DNA from: JBDTVS01 sp040007095
GTDB taxonomy: Bacteria; Acidobacteriota; Vicinamibacteria; Vicinamibacterales; CAVVIG01
Assembly (NCBI GenBank): GCA_040007095.1
Contig: JBDTVS010000117.1
Location: forward strand, 62,001 to 126,000
DNA: 64,000 nt
Direction of reading: 5' to 3'
Positions 7,948 through 15,915 of this stretch are shown piece by piece. Position 1 is the first letter of the stretch. The number at the start of each line of letters is the position of its first letter. The notes below the pieces were generated by a model, which was not told where the DNA came from, searched no databases, and saw only the letters and a program-made list of their open reading frames with translations. The position numbers and the translations under genes are program-made.

Positions 7948-8616
7948 TCACGGACCATCGATCGGGAACCTGGCGAGCGCCTGTTCCACGAACGCGCTCT
8001 CCGGCAGCGCGCCCAGAATCTCGACCTCATCGTCGACAACCGTCTTCGGCACGCCGTTCACCCGGTAGCGCCGCGCCAGGTCGGGAAACTCCGTCGCTTC
8101 GACCGCGAACGCCGTGATGTTGGGACTGACAAACGCCATTTCATGCGCGAGGCTGACCGCCCGCGGACAATGCGGTCATGTCGGGGTCGTAAATACCTGC
8201 ATCGTCACAGGGCGGTCAACCGCCGCCAGACGCGCGCGGCTCTCCGCCGACAATTGCGGCGGCCGGCCGCCGGCCAGCAAGACGGCCTGAACCAACGAGA
8301 TGAACTCATAGCCGGCCGGCGCGCCGAGGAAGCGAATGCGCGTGTCGGCCACGCTGCCGTTGTCCTCGTAGGTAATCGCGATCGCCGGCGCACGATCGAT
8401 CCCGTACGCTTTCGCCGTGTCACCGTCGAGGATCAAGTTCACTTCCTCAATGGCGATCAGATCCGACAGGGGCGGCAACTCGTCGAGGATCTGCCTGGTC
8501 TGCAGGCAGGTGTCGCAGTCGAGCGTCTTGGTGAAGAACAGCAGCCGCACGGGGCGGGTCATCTCGGCCAACGATTCGCGCAGCCGCTCCTGGTCGGACG
8601 GGGATATCAGGGGCAT
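7948..8616 (-). CDS. Protein disulfide oxidoreductase, probable selenoprotein (in-frame TGA at 8176-8178)
   Basis: Read through one in-frame TGA, the frame encodes 222 residues with two tandem thioredoxin folds, the size and layout of glutaredoxin-like protein disulfide oxidoreductases. The first fold has the redox motif CDTC (residues 34-37). The second has QVFTTPT then TGA-PHC, where the family norm is CPHC, followed by PRAVSLAHEMAF and the cis-proline loop GVPKTVV. The frame does not change across the TGA, which falls exactly on the nucleophilic cysteine (residue 147). That is the position most often replaced by selenocysteine in UxxC thioredoxin-fold selenoproteins. A SECIS-like hairpin follows. 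The alternative is a TGC-to-TGA nonsense mutation giving a 146-residue product and an orphan downstream frame. sel genes are not in the window. Confidence 0.65.
8142..8172 (-). promoter_or_regulatory. Candidate bacterial SECIS hairpin
   Basis: Downstream of the TGA (8178-8176) the minus strand can fold into a hairpin. CGCG (8165-8162) pairs with CGCG (8149-8146), and GGC (8161-8159) with GCC (8153-8151). There is one bulged U (8150) and an apical loop GGUCA (8158-8154). The lower stem adds CAU (8172-8170) with AUG (8144-8142) and one G-C pair. The loop starts 17 nt after the UGA and begins with G. This fits the published bacterial SECIS model: apical loop 16-37 nt after UGA, with G in the first two loop positions. 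The pairing was done by hand. Confidence 0.55.
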
Positions 8617-8735
8617 GTCTTGATTATGTGGTGACCGTCGGCTTGTATCAACCGGTCGCGCACTCCCGCTCGACGCAGACCCGCTGCGGGCCGCGACGAT
8701 CGAGTAAGCCGCTTGCGGCAGACACCAACAGCGGG

Positions 8736-9170
8736 CTATTTGAACAGGTCGTCGAACGCCTGGCGCGCGCTGGTGGGCGCGGCCGGTCCAGTGCTGGTCT
8801 GCCGCTCGACGGTCGTGCGCGGCGTAAAGAACGTGCAGGCGTTGCGCTCATCTTTTGGCGAGACCCTGGCGGTGACCGGTTGAGTGCATTCGAAACGGGC
8901 GCCGGTGTCGAAGGCGACACACTGGACGCAGCTGTGGAGTGACACCGCGCATCGCGGGCACTGCATGTCGGCGGCGACCGGCAACCCAAGACGATTGCCG
9001 CAGCGCGCGCAGCGAAAGACTTCGTGCGACGCCATGAGATTGGGCGTCTTCGGGCCTTCGGGTCGATCGCGTGGGCCCTTTGCCTGCTGCGGCTTGGGCG
9101 CCGAGCGATCACGCTCTCCCCGAGGCTCATCCTGATACCCGCGTTGTCGGTACTTCCTGTCGTCTCCCAT
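8736..9170 (-). CDS. Zinc-ribbon-like hypothetical protein
   Basis: The ATG at 9170 gives a 144-residue product starting MGDDRKYRQRGYQDEPRGER. A charged, probably disordered N-terminal part of about 45 residues is followed by a cysteine-rich core, FRCARCGNRL...CPRCAVSLHSCVQCVAF...CTQP...CTF. Four CxxC-type pairs suggest one or two zinc sites. No enzymatic motif is visible. The C-terminal tail is rich in Thr/Pro/Ala. A further upstream ATG (9260) exists but would add an unrelated 30 residues; a GAGG precedes the chosen start. It leads the minus-strand run that includes the disulfide oxidoreductase and the M61 peptidase. A role in metal or nucleic-acid binding is only a guess. Confidence 0.65.
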   Translation of the reverse strand: MGDDRKYRQRGYQDEPRGERDRSAPKPQQAKGPRDRPEGPKTPNLMASHEVFRCARCGNRLGLPVAADMQCPRCAVSLHSCVQCVAFDTGARFECTQPVTARVSPKDERNACTFFTPRTTVERQTSTGPAAPTSARQAFDDLFK

Positions 9171-9309
9171 GCCTCGGTCCTGATTCGTTGACTCGTGTAT
9201 TGTCGCGTTCGCCTGCCGCAAACCGCAAGAAGGTTCGGCAAGTATAGTTTCATCAATCAATTAGCACTGCCGCGTCGCGGCGGACCGCATCGAACGAGGC
9301 GGCGCCGTT

Positions 9310-9339
9310 TTGACTCTGTGAAACTTTTCACACAATAAT
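9310..9339 (+). promoter_or_regulatory. Putative sigma-70-type promoter for the act-cta cluster
   Basis: TTGACT (9310-9315) and AATAAT (9334-9339, 5/6 match to TATAAT) are separated by 18 nt in the AT-rich part of an otherwise GC-rich gap, about 125 nt upstream of actA. The orientation matches the respiratory genes. The rest of the 294-nt gap between 9171 and 9464 holds no gene; part of it must serve the divergent zinc-ribbon gene. Confidence 0.45.
9317..9332 (+). promoter_or_regulatory. Perfect CRP/FNR-type palindrome TGTGA-N6-TCACA
   Basis: TGTGAAACTTTTCACA is a perfect 16-nt inverted repeat matching the classic CRP consensus half-sites. It lies between the proposed -35 and -10 elements. 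If that promoter is right, binding would occlude polymerase. If transcription starts about 20 nt further downstream, the site would sit near -41, an activator position. The protein that binds is unknown, but a cAMP-forming cyclase is encoded at 35856-37844. Confidence 0.5.
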
Positions 9340-9464
9340 TACTACGATTGGTTTCGCAGATTCGGTAAGCTCAACAGGCGCTCGTCACGCGACGCGTCTG
9401 GCAGGGTCGAGCCCGGCGCGAAATACCGGAGCTCCCCAACCGCCTCGCTGTCGGACAGGGATCG

Positions 9465-10115
9465 ATGTCTCAGATCTTTCATCGAAGCGCCAACACCATC
9501 GCGCGCGTCAGCATCTTCGGCGCGGTGTTCTTCGTCGCCGGGCTGCTCGGCCTGCTCGCGCAGATCAACCGGTCCCCGTGGGTCACGCAAGCGCGCGTGG
9601 CGCGCGAGCAGCCGATTCAGTTCAGCCACGAGCGGCACGTCGCCGGAAACGGACTCGACTGCCGCTACTGCCATACGTCGGTCGAGGACTCGCCGTTTGC
9701 CGGCATCCCGCCGACGAAGACCTGCATGAATTGTCATTCGCAGATCTTTTCGGCGAGCCCGTATCTCGAACCGGTCCGCCTGAGCTTCCGCACCGATCGT
9801 CCGATCGCCTGGACGCGAGTGCACGACCTCCCCGATTTCGTGTACTTCAACCACAGCATCCATGTGAACAAAGGCGTCGGCTGCACGACCTGCCATGGCC
9901 AGGTCGATCGAATGCCGCTGATGTGGCAGGAGCAGTCGCTGCAGATGGAGTGGTGCCTCGACTGCCATCGCAACCCGGAGCGCTACGTCCGCCCTCGTGA
10001 AGCCGTCTTCCGGGTGGACTATGTGCCGCCCGCCAATCAGGCCGAGCTCGGCCGACGGCTGGTCGCCGATTACCACATTCAGAAACTCACGAGTTGCTCA
10101 ACGTGCCACCGATGA
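9465..10115 (+). CDS. actA: Alternative complex III pentaheme cytochrome c subunit ActA
   Basis: The 216-residue protein has an N-terminal membrane anchor (about residues 15-33). Five CxxCH heme c motifs follow: CRYCH, CMNCH, CTTCH, CLDCH and CSTCH, the pentaheme pattern of ActA. In alternative complex III it passes electrons from the quinol-oxidising core to periplasmic or cta-bound cytochrome. The spacing SHERHV...HTSVEDSPFAGIPPTKTCMNCH and NHSIHVNKGVGCTTCHG is typical of the family. The gene opens the act cluster and its TGA overlaps the ATG of actB. Confidence 0.96.
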   Translation: MSQIFHRSANTIARVSIFGAVFFVAGLLGLLAQINRSPWVTQARVAREQPIQFSHERHVAGNGLDCRYCHTSVEDSPFAGIPPTKTCMNCHSQIFSASPYLEPVRLSFRTDRPIAWTRVHDLPDFVYFNHSIHVNKGVGCTTCHGQVDRMPLMWQEQSLQMEWCLDCHRNPERYVRPREAVFRVDYVPPANQAELGRRLVADYHIQKLTSCSTCHR

Positions 10116-13100
10116 CGCCCAATCCTGAGGTACCAAACCCGTACGTGGGTGGGGACCGTTCGCGAGAGGTTTCCGATCCGGGATCGCGGCTGCCACGCGA
10201 GGAATGGTGGCGCACGCTCGACGAGCTCGCCGACGATCCTGCGTTTCGCGACCGCCTGTATAACGAGTTCCCGTCGGAGATCGAAGCGATCGCCGATCCG
10301 GTCGCGCGACGCACCTTCCTCAAGTTGATGGGCGCGTCGATGGCGCTCGCCGGCGTCACCGCCTGCACGCGACAGCCCGCGGAGAAGATCGTCCCCTACG
10401 TGCGGCAGCCCGAGGAAATCGTTCCGGGCCGGCCGCTGTTCTACGCGACGGCCATGCCGCTTGGCGGCGTCGTCACCGGGCTGCTGGTCGAAAGCCACGA
10501 GGGGCGACCGACCAAGATCGAAGGCAACCCGCTCCACCCGGGCAGCCTGGGCGCCAGCGACGTCTTTGCCCAGGCCGCCGTGCTCGGCCTCTACGATCCC
10601 GATCGGTCGCAGACACTCACCAATCTCGGCGACATCCGTCCGTGGTCCGCGTTCCTCGGCACGATTCGCGCGGCGCTGTCGGCCCAGCAGCCGCTCAAAG
10701 GCGCGGGACTCAGACTCCTGACCGAATCCGTCAGCTCGCCGACGCTCGCGGCACAAATCCACGAGGCGCTCGAGCGTTTCCCGGCGGCAAAGTGGCATCA
10801 ATGGGATCCGGCGAGCCACGACAACGCCCGGGCCGGGGCCAAGCTCGCGTTTGGCGAGTACCTCGACGCGCAGTACCTCCTGGATGGCGCGGATATCATC
10901 GTCGCCCTCGACGCCGATTTTCTGGCGTGCGGACCCGGCGCCCTGCGGTACGCGCGCGACTTCAGCGCGCGGCGCCGGCCGGAGCGTGCCGACCGCATGA
11001 ACCGGCTCTACGCGTTCGAAAGCATGCCGACTTCGACCGGCTCGCGCGCCGATCATCGGCTGCCGCTGGCGCCGCGAGAAATCGAGCGCACGGCGCACGC
11101 CCTCGCCGCGGCGATCGGCATCCGGCCCGCGGACTCCGCGACCGCGTTGGGCGTCAGCCCGGCACTGCAGAAGACGCTGACAGCCGTCGCAAAGGATCTC
11201 CAGGCGCATCGCGGTGCCAGCCTTGTGATCGCGGGCGACGGACAGCCGCCGGCAGTACACGCTCTGGCGCACGCGATGAACGACGCGCTCGGGAATGTCG
11301 GCCGCACCGTGGTCTACACCAGCACGGTGGAGGCCGCACCGGTCGATCAGGCGCAGTCGCTGCGCGATCTGGTGGCCGACATGAACGCGGGCCGCGTCGA
11401 TCTGCTGCTGATTGTCGGCGGCAACCCCGCGTATACCGCGCCGGCCGATCTCAAGATTGCCGACGCGATGGCGAAGGTGGCCACCCGCGTTCATCTCAGC
11501 CTGTACGACGATGAGACGTCGGCGTTGTGCCATTGGCAGATCCCCGAGGCGCATTTCCTCGAAGCCTGGAGCGACGGCCGCGCCTACGATGGGACGGTCT
11601 CTATCATCCAACCGCTCATCGCCCCGCTGTACGGCGGCAAATCGGCGCATGAGCTGCTGGCCGCCATGAGCGACCGCCCGGAACGGTCAGGCTACGACAT
11701 CGTGCGGGAACACTGGCAACGCGAACGAGCGGGCGGGCAGACTGCGGGGACGGGCGCGAGCCGGCCGGCGCCGCCGCGGCCGGAATTCGATCAGGACTGG
11801 CGCCGCTGGCTGCACGACGGCGTGGTGCCGGACACCAAGCTGGCCGCGAAGACCGTCACGGTGCGGACCGACGCGATCGCGCGGTTCGAGCCGGGCGCCA
11901 ACCGAGCGACCCAGAGCGGCGTCGAAGTGTGCTTCCGAAATGACCCCTCGACGCTCGACGGCCGGTTCGCCAACAACGGCTGGCTTCAGGAGCTGCCCAA
12001 GCCGATCAGCAGGCTGACATGGGACAACGCCGTGTTCGTGAGCCCGGCGATGGCCGAACGGCTCAAGTTCGACAACACGCCTTCGTGGCAGGGGGGTGAG
12101 CACGGACAGATTCTCGCGAGCGTCGTCGAGATTCGCTATCGCGGACGCACGGTAAAGGGTCCGGTGTTTCCGCTCCCCGGCCATCCCGACAACTGCGCGA
12201 CGATTCACCTGGGGTACGGGCGCACGCGGGCCGGCCACGTCGGGACGGGCGCCGGCTTCAACGCGAATGCGATCCGAACCTCGGATGCGCTGTGGTCGGG
12301 CGCGGGCGGAGAGATCGTGACCACCGGCGACACCTTCTCGCTCGCGTGCACGCAGTATCACCATCTCATGGAAGGCCGCGGCATGGTCCGCGCGGTGACG
12401 CGCGACGAGTTCGAGAAAAATCCGCGCTCCATCCACGAGGGTCACGAGGAACCGGCGCGCACCATGACGCTCTACCCCGAACACCAGTACGAGGGCTACA
12501 AGTGGGGGATGTCGATCGACGTCAACGCCTGCATCGGCTGCAACGCGTGCGTGGTCGGCTGCCAGGCGGAAAACAACATTCCCGTGATCGGCAAGGATCA
12601 GGTCTTGCGGGGCCGCGAGATGCATTGGATCCGCGTCGACAGCTACTACCGCGGACCGGCCGATCAGCCCGAGACGTATTTTCAGCCGGTGCCGTGCATG
12701 CACTGCGAGAACGCGCCGTGCGAGCCGGTCTGTCCGGTCGGCGCGACCGTGCACAGCGACGAGGGCCTGAACGACATGGTCTACAACCGGTGCGTCGGCA
12801 CGAGATATTGCTCGAACAACTGTCCCTACAAGGTCCGCCGCTTCAACTTTCTGCTCTACCAGGACTGGAACACGCCGAGCCTGAAGCTGATGCGTAATCC
12901 CGACGTCTCGGTCCGCAGCCGCGGCGTCATGGAAAAGTGCACCTACTGCGTGCAGCGCATCAACGCCGCCAAGATCGACGCGGAGAAAGCCGACCGCCGG
13001 GTGGCCGACGGGGAGATCAAGACGGCGTGCCAACAGGCGTGCCCTGCCGACGCGATCATTTTTGGCGACCTCAACGACCCCAAGAGCCGGGTGGCGCAGC

Positions 13101-13207
13101 TGCAGGCTGAAACGCGCAACTACTCGCTGCTCGCGGATCTCAACACGAGGCCGAGGACCACCTATCTGGCGGCCGTGCGGAACGTGAATCCAGAGCTGGG
13201 TGACTAG
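10112..13207 (+). CDS. actB: Alternative complex III iron-sulfur/molybdopterin-like fusion subunit ActB
   Basis: The ATG at 10112 overlaps the actA stop (ATGA), giving 1031 residues. An N-terminal RRTFLKLMGAS segment followed by a hydrophobic stretch is a Tat-type signal. The middle is a molybdopterin-oxidoreductase-like domain that in ActB proteins has lost the cofactor; TACTRQPAEKIVPYV is typical. The C-terminal about 270 residues form a ferredoxin domain with four cysteine groups: CIGCNACVVGCQ, CMHCENAPCEPVCP, CVGTRYCSNNCPYK, and CTYC with CQQACP. This gives three 4Fe-4S and one 3Fe-4S cluster in known structures. It relays electrons from quinol to ActA. Fusion of the two domains is normal for ACIII. 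Confidence 0.95.
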   Translation: MTPNPEVPNPYVGGDRSREVSDPGSRLPREEWWRTLDELADDPAFRDRLYNEFPSEIEAIADPVARRTFLKLMGASMALAGVTACTRQPAEKIVPYVRQPEEIVPGRPLFYATAMPLGGVVTGLLVESHEGRPTKIEGNPLHPGSLGASDVFAQAAVLGLYDPDRSQTLTNLGDIRPWSAFLGTIRAALSAQQPLKGAGLRLLTESVSSPTLAAQIHEALERFPAAKWHQWDPASHDNARAGAKLAFGEYLDAQYLLDGADIIVALDADFLACGPGALRYARDFSARRRPERADRMNRLYAFESMPTSTGSRADHRLPLAPREIERTAHALAAAIGIRPADSATALGVSPALQKTLTAVAKDLQAHRGASLVIAGDGQPPAVHALAHAMNDALGNVGRTVVYTSTVEAAPVDQAQSLRDLVADMNAGRVDLLLIVGGNPAYTAPADLKIADAMAKVATRVHLSLYDDETSALCHWQIPEAHFLEAWSDGRAYDGTVSIIQPLIAPLYGGKSAHELLAAMSDRPERSGYDIVREHWQRERAGGQTAGTGASRPAPPRPEFDQDWRRWLHDGVVPDTKLAAKTVTVRTDAIARFEPGANRATQSGVEVCFRNDPSTLDGRFANNGWLQELPKPISRLTWDNAVFVSPAMAERLKFDNTPSWQGGEHGQILASVVEIRYRGRTVKGPVFPLPGHPDNCATIHLGYGRTRAGHVGTGAGFNANAIRTSDALWSGAGGEIVTTGDTFSLACTQYHHLMEGRGMVRAVTRDEFEKNPRSIHEGHEEPARTMTLYPEHQYEGYKWGMSIDVNACIGCNACVVGCQAENNIPVIGKDQVLRGREMHWIRVDSYYRGPADQPETYFQPVPCMHCENAPCEPVCPVGATVHSDEGLNDMVYNRCVGTRYCSNNCPYKVRRFNFLLYQDWNTPSLKLMRNPDVSVRSRGVMEKCTYCVQRINAAKIDAEKADRRVADGEIKTACQQACPADAIIFGDLNDPKSRVAQLQAETRNYSLLADLNTRPRTTYLAAVRNVNPELGD

Positions 13208-13209
13208 CG

Positions 13210-14625
13210 GTGGCTGAGCACTTCGTCCCGGTCGAGGATCCACCGAGCGCCGGCCTCGGTACGCCGCCCGTGATCGCCCCGGGCTACACCTTCGGCACCG
13301 TCACCGACAAGATCAGTGCGATCGTCCTGACGCGGAAGACGCCGCGCGGCTGGTACGTCGGCTTCGGCATCGCCTTCCTCTTGACGATGGTGCTGCTGGT
13401 GTCGGTGAGCTACCTGCTGGTCGAGGGGATTGGCATCTGGGGCAACAATCAGCCGGTCGGATGGGCGTTCGAGATTACCAACTTCGTGTGGTGGATCGGC
13501 ATCGGCCACGCGGGCACGCTCATCTCCGCCATTCTCCTGCTGCTCAGACAGACGTGGCGCACGTCGATCAACCGCTTCGCCGAAGCCATGACGTTGTTCG
13601 CCGTCGCCTGCGCCGGTCTCTTCCCCGCGCTGCATACCGGCCGGCCGTGGCTCGACTACTGGCTGCTTCCGTATCCGAACACGATGGGCATCTGGCCGCA
13701 GTTCAGAAGCCCGATCATGTGGGACGTATTCGCGGTCTCGACTTATGCGACCGTCTCGTTTCTGTTCTGGTTCGTCGGACTGCTTCCCGACCTGGCGACG
13801 CTGCGCGATCGATCGCAGTCCAAGGTCGGACGGTTCGTCTACGGACTGCTGGCGATGGGCTGGCGCGGCTCCGCGCGCCATTGGCACCAGTACGACACGG
13901 CCTACCTGCTCCTCGCAGGACTCGCGACACCGCTCGTCGTATCGGTACATACGGTCGTCAGCTTCGATTTTGCCGTCGCCATCGTCCCGGGCTGGCACAC
14001 GACGATCTTCCCGCCCTACTTTGTCGCGGGCGCGATCTACTCCGGCTTCGCGATGGTGTTGACCCTGGCGATCCCGATTCGCGCGGTCTACGGACTCGAG
14101 GACTTCATCACGACGCGCCACCTCGAGAACATGGCGAAGGTGATGCTCGTGACCGGCCTGATCGTGGCCTACGGCTACACCGTCGAGGCGTTCATCGCCT
14201 GGTACAGCGGCAACGCCTACGAAGGGTTCATGATCTGGAACCGGATCACCGGACCGTATCGATCGCTCTACTGGGCGCTGCTCTTCTGCAACGTGCTGAC
14301 GCCGCAGGTGCTGTGGTTCAGACGGGTGCGGAAATACGCGCCGGGCCTCTTCGTCGTGTCGCTGATTGTCAACGTCGGGATGTGGCTCGAACGCTTCGTC
14401 ATCGTCGTGACCAGCCTGCACCGCGACTTCCTCCCGTCTTCCTGGGGCATGTACCGTCCCACTATCTGGGACTGGGGCACCTACGTCGGCACCATCGGGT
14501 TGTTCGTCGCGCTGCTGCTGCTGTTCCTGCGCTTCCTCCCGATGATCTCGATTTTCGAAATGCGGACGATCCTGCCGGCCGCGAAGGTGGACGAGGACGT
14601 ACGCGAGGATCTTCGCGTCATATGA
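13210..14625 (+). CDS. actC: Alternative complex III NrfD-like membrane subunit ActC
   Basis: The 471-residue polytopic protein has about ten transmembrane segments and follows actB by 2 nt, with a GTG start. It is NrfD/PsrC-like and contains conserved stretches such as WVVWIG-type FVWWIGIGHAGTLISAILLL, HTGRPWLDYWLLPYPN and SVHTVVSFDFAVAIVPGWHT. In ACIII this subunit forms a quinol-binding site and a putative proton path. Its TGA overlaps the ATG of actD, indicating translational coupling. Confidence 0.95.
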   Translation: MAEHFVPVEDPPSAGLGTPPVIAPGYTFGTVTDKISAIVLTRKTPRGWYVGFGIAFLLTMVLLVSVSYLLVEGIGIWGNNQPVGWAFEITNFVWWIGIGHAGTLISAILLLLRQTWRTSINRFAEAMTLFAVACAGLFPALHTGRPWLDYWLLPYPNTMGIWPQFRSPIMWDVFAVSTYATVSFLFWFVGLLPDLATLRDRSQSKVGRFVYGLLAMGWRGSARHWHQYDTAYLLLAGLATPLVVSVHTVVSFDFAVAIVPGWHTTIFPPYFVAGAIYSGFAMVLTLAIPIRAVYGLEDFITTRHLENMAKVMLVTGLIVAYGYTVEAFIAWYSGNAYEGFMIWNRITGPYRSLYWALLFCNVLTPQVLWFRRVRKYAPGLFVVSLIVNVGMWLERFVIVVTSLHRDFLPSSWGMYRPTIWDWGTYVGTIGLFVALLLLFLRFLPMISIFEMRTILPAAKVDEDVREDLRVI

Positions 14626-15158
14626 AAGCGCGTAGCAGCTACGGGCTGATCGCCGAGTTCGAGGACCCGACCGCGCTGGTGTCCGCGACGCATCGCGCCT
14701 ACCAGGCCGGCTATCGTCGAATGGACGCGTATTCGCCGTTTCCGATCGAGGAGCTCGCCGAGGCGCTGGGATCACACCATTCGAAGCTGCCGCTGATCGT
14801 GCTGATTGGCGGCCTGTGCGGGGGGATCGGCGGCTACGCGCTGCAGTTCTGGGCGGCGACGATGGCCTACCCGCTGAACGTCGGCGGCAAACCCTTGCAC
14901 AGCTGGCCGGCGTTCATTCCGATTACGTTCGAATGCACGATCCTGGTCGCGGCGCTCTCGGCGGTCTTCGGCATGCTCGCGCTGAACGGACTGCCGATGC
15001 CGTATCACCCGGTCTTCAATGTGGCGCGCTTCGCGCTGGCCAGCCGCAACCGGTTCTTTCTCTGCATCGAATCCACCGACCCCCGGTTCGATCCCGACGA
15101 CACGCGGAAATTCCTGAATGCGCTCGGTCCGCGGGAGGTGACCTCCGTTGCGGACTAA
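14622..15158 (+). CDS. actD: Alternative complex III subunit ActD (DUF3341)
   Basis: The 178-residue product starts at an ATG overlapping the actC stop (ATGA). It begins YGLIAEFEDPTALVSATHRA and contains YPLNVGGKPLHSWPAFIPIT. There are two central transmembrane segments, about residues 52-75 and 98-120, which is the DUF3341/ActD pattern. It is a structural membrane subunit. The C-terminus ends with the typical DPDDTRKFLNALGP segment. Confidence 0.95.
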   Translation: MKARSSYGLIAEFEDPTALVSATHRAYQAGYRRMDAYSPFPIEELAEALGSHHSKLPLIVLIGGLCGGIGGYALQFWAATMAYPLNVGGKPLHSWPAFIPITFECTILVAALSAVFGMLALNGLPMPYHPVFNVARFALASRNRFFLCIESTDPRFDPDDTRKFLNALGPREVTSVAD

Positions 15159-15227
15159 CCACGGAGCGCGCGCAGGTTGGTATCACCTCGAGGCTGGACC
15201 GAGTGCGCGGACACCTGGAACGACTTG

Positions 15228-15298
15228 GAACCACAAAGAGCACGAAGGACACAACGGGCCCACCCTGAGGAGTTACTTCTTGGTGTCCCTGGTGGTTC
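15228..15298. repeat. Dispersed repeat, family A, inside the act cluster
   Basis: GAACCAC (15228-15234) and GTGGTTC (15292-15298) are inverted ends around ACAAAGAGCACGAAGGACAC units and a right half TTCTTGGTGTCCCTGGTGG. It interrupts the otherwise tight act genes between actD and actE and probably lies upstream of the true actE start. Confidence 0.7.
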
Positions 15299-15336
15299 GT
15301 GCGAGGAGAGTGAGCTCCGGTTTGACGCGGGCCTTT

Positions 15337-15915
15337 GTGCGTTCATGGCGGGTCGGGCTGGTCTGCGCGCTGGCCGGCTCGGCGTGCCGCCAGGACATGC
15401 ACGATCAGCCGAAATACATTCCGATGCGCGAATCGACCTTCTTTGCCGACCAGCGTTCTGCCCGGCCGATCGTCGCCGGAACCGTCGCACGCGGCCAACT
15501 GCGCGACGACACCCTGCGCTATACCGGCAAGGTCGATGGCGCCGACGCCACGGTCTTCCCGTTCGTCATCGACGCGGACGTTCTGCGCCGCGGCAGGGAG
15601 CGGTTCGATATCTACTGTTCGCCGTGTCATGCCCGGACCGGGGAGGGCGACGGGATGATCGTCCGGCGAGGGTACCGGCGGCCGCCGTCGTATCACGACG
15701 ATCGCCTCAGGAACGCGCCGGCCGGCCATTTCTTCGACGTCATCACGAACGGCTTCGGGGCGATGCCCGACCTGGCGGCACAGGTCAGGACGGACGACCG
15801 ATGGGCGATTGCCGCCTACATTCGCGCGCTCCAACTGAGCGCGCACGCAACGCTGGCGGAGGTGCCGGCGGCTGAGCGCGCGCAGCTGGACCGGGCGCCA
15901 GGAGGTCCACGCTGA
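15337..15915 (+). CDS. actE: Alternative complex III monoheme cytochrome c subunit ActE
   Basis: The protein has one heme motif, CSPCH, in DIYCSPCHARTGEGDGMI, with axial Met further on (FGAMPDL). It also has the ActE-like N-terminal stretch QPKYIPMRESTFFADQRSAR. The N-terminus RSWRVGLVCALAGSAC looks like a lipoprotein signal, placing it on the outer face of the membrane. The open frame extends up to 15148, but 15228-15298 is a dispersed intergenic repeat, so I place the start downstream of it. GTG 15337 (192 residues) gives the tightest lipoprotein signal; GTG 15310 and TTG/GTG at 15280/15283 are alternatives. A strong AGGAGGT inside its 3-prime end drives actF. Confidence 0.88.
   Translation: MRSWRVGLVCALAGSACRQDMHDQPKYIPMRESTFFADQRSARPIVAGTVARGQLRDDTLRYTGKVDGADATVFPFVIDADVLRRGRERFDIYCSPCHARTGEGDGMIVRRGYRRPPSYHDDRLRNAPAGHFFDVITNGFGAMPDLAAQVRTDDRWAIAAYIRALQLSAHATLAEVPAAERAQLDRAPGGPR

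Noticed and set aside
7948..8178. Treating the second half of the disulfide oxidoreductase as a separate 63-residue gene
   Set aside because: The ATG used would cut a thioredoxin fold in the middle and drop the redox motif; the in-frame TGA at the Cys position explains the split better.
15148..15336. Upstream extension of actE to 15148
   Set aside because: The region is largely a family A repeat and encodes no signal or domain; the lipoprotein signal begins near 15337.
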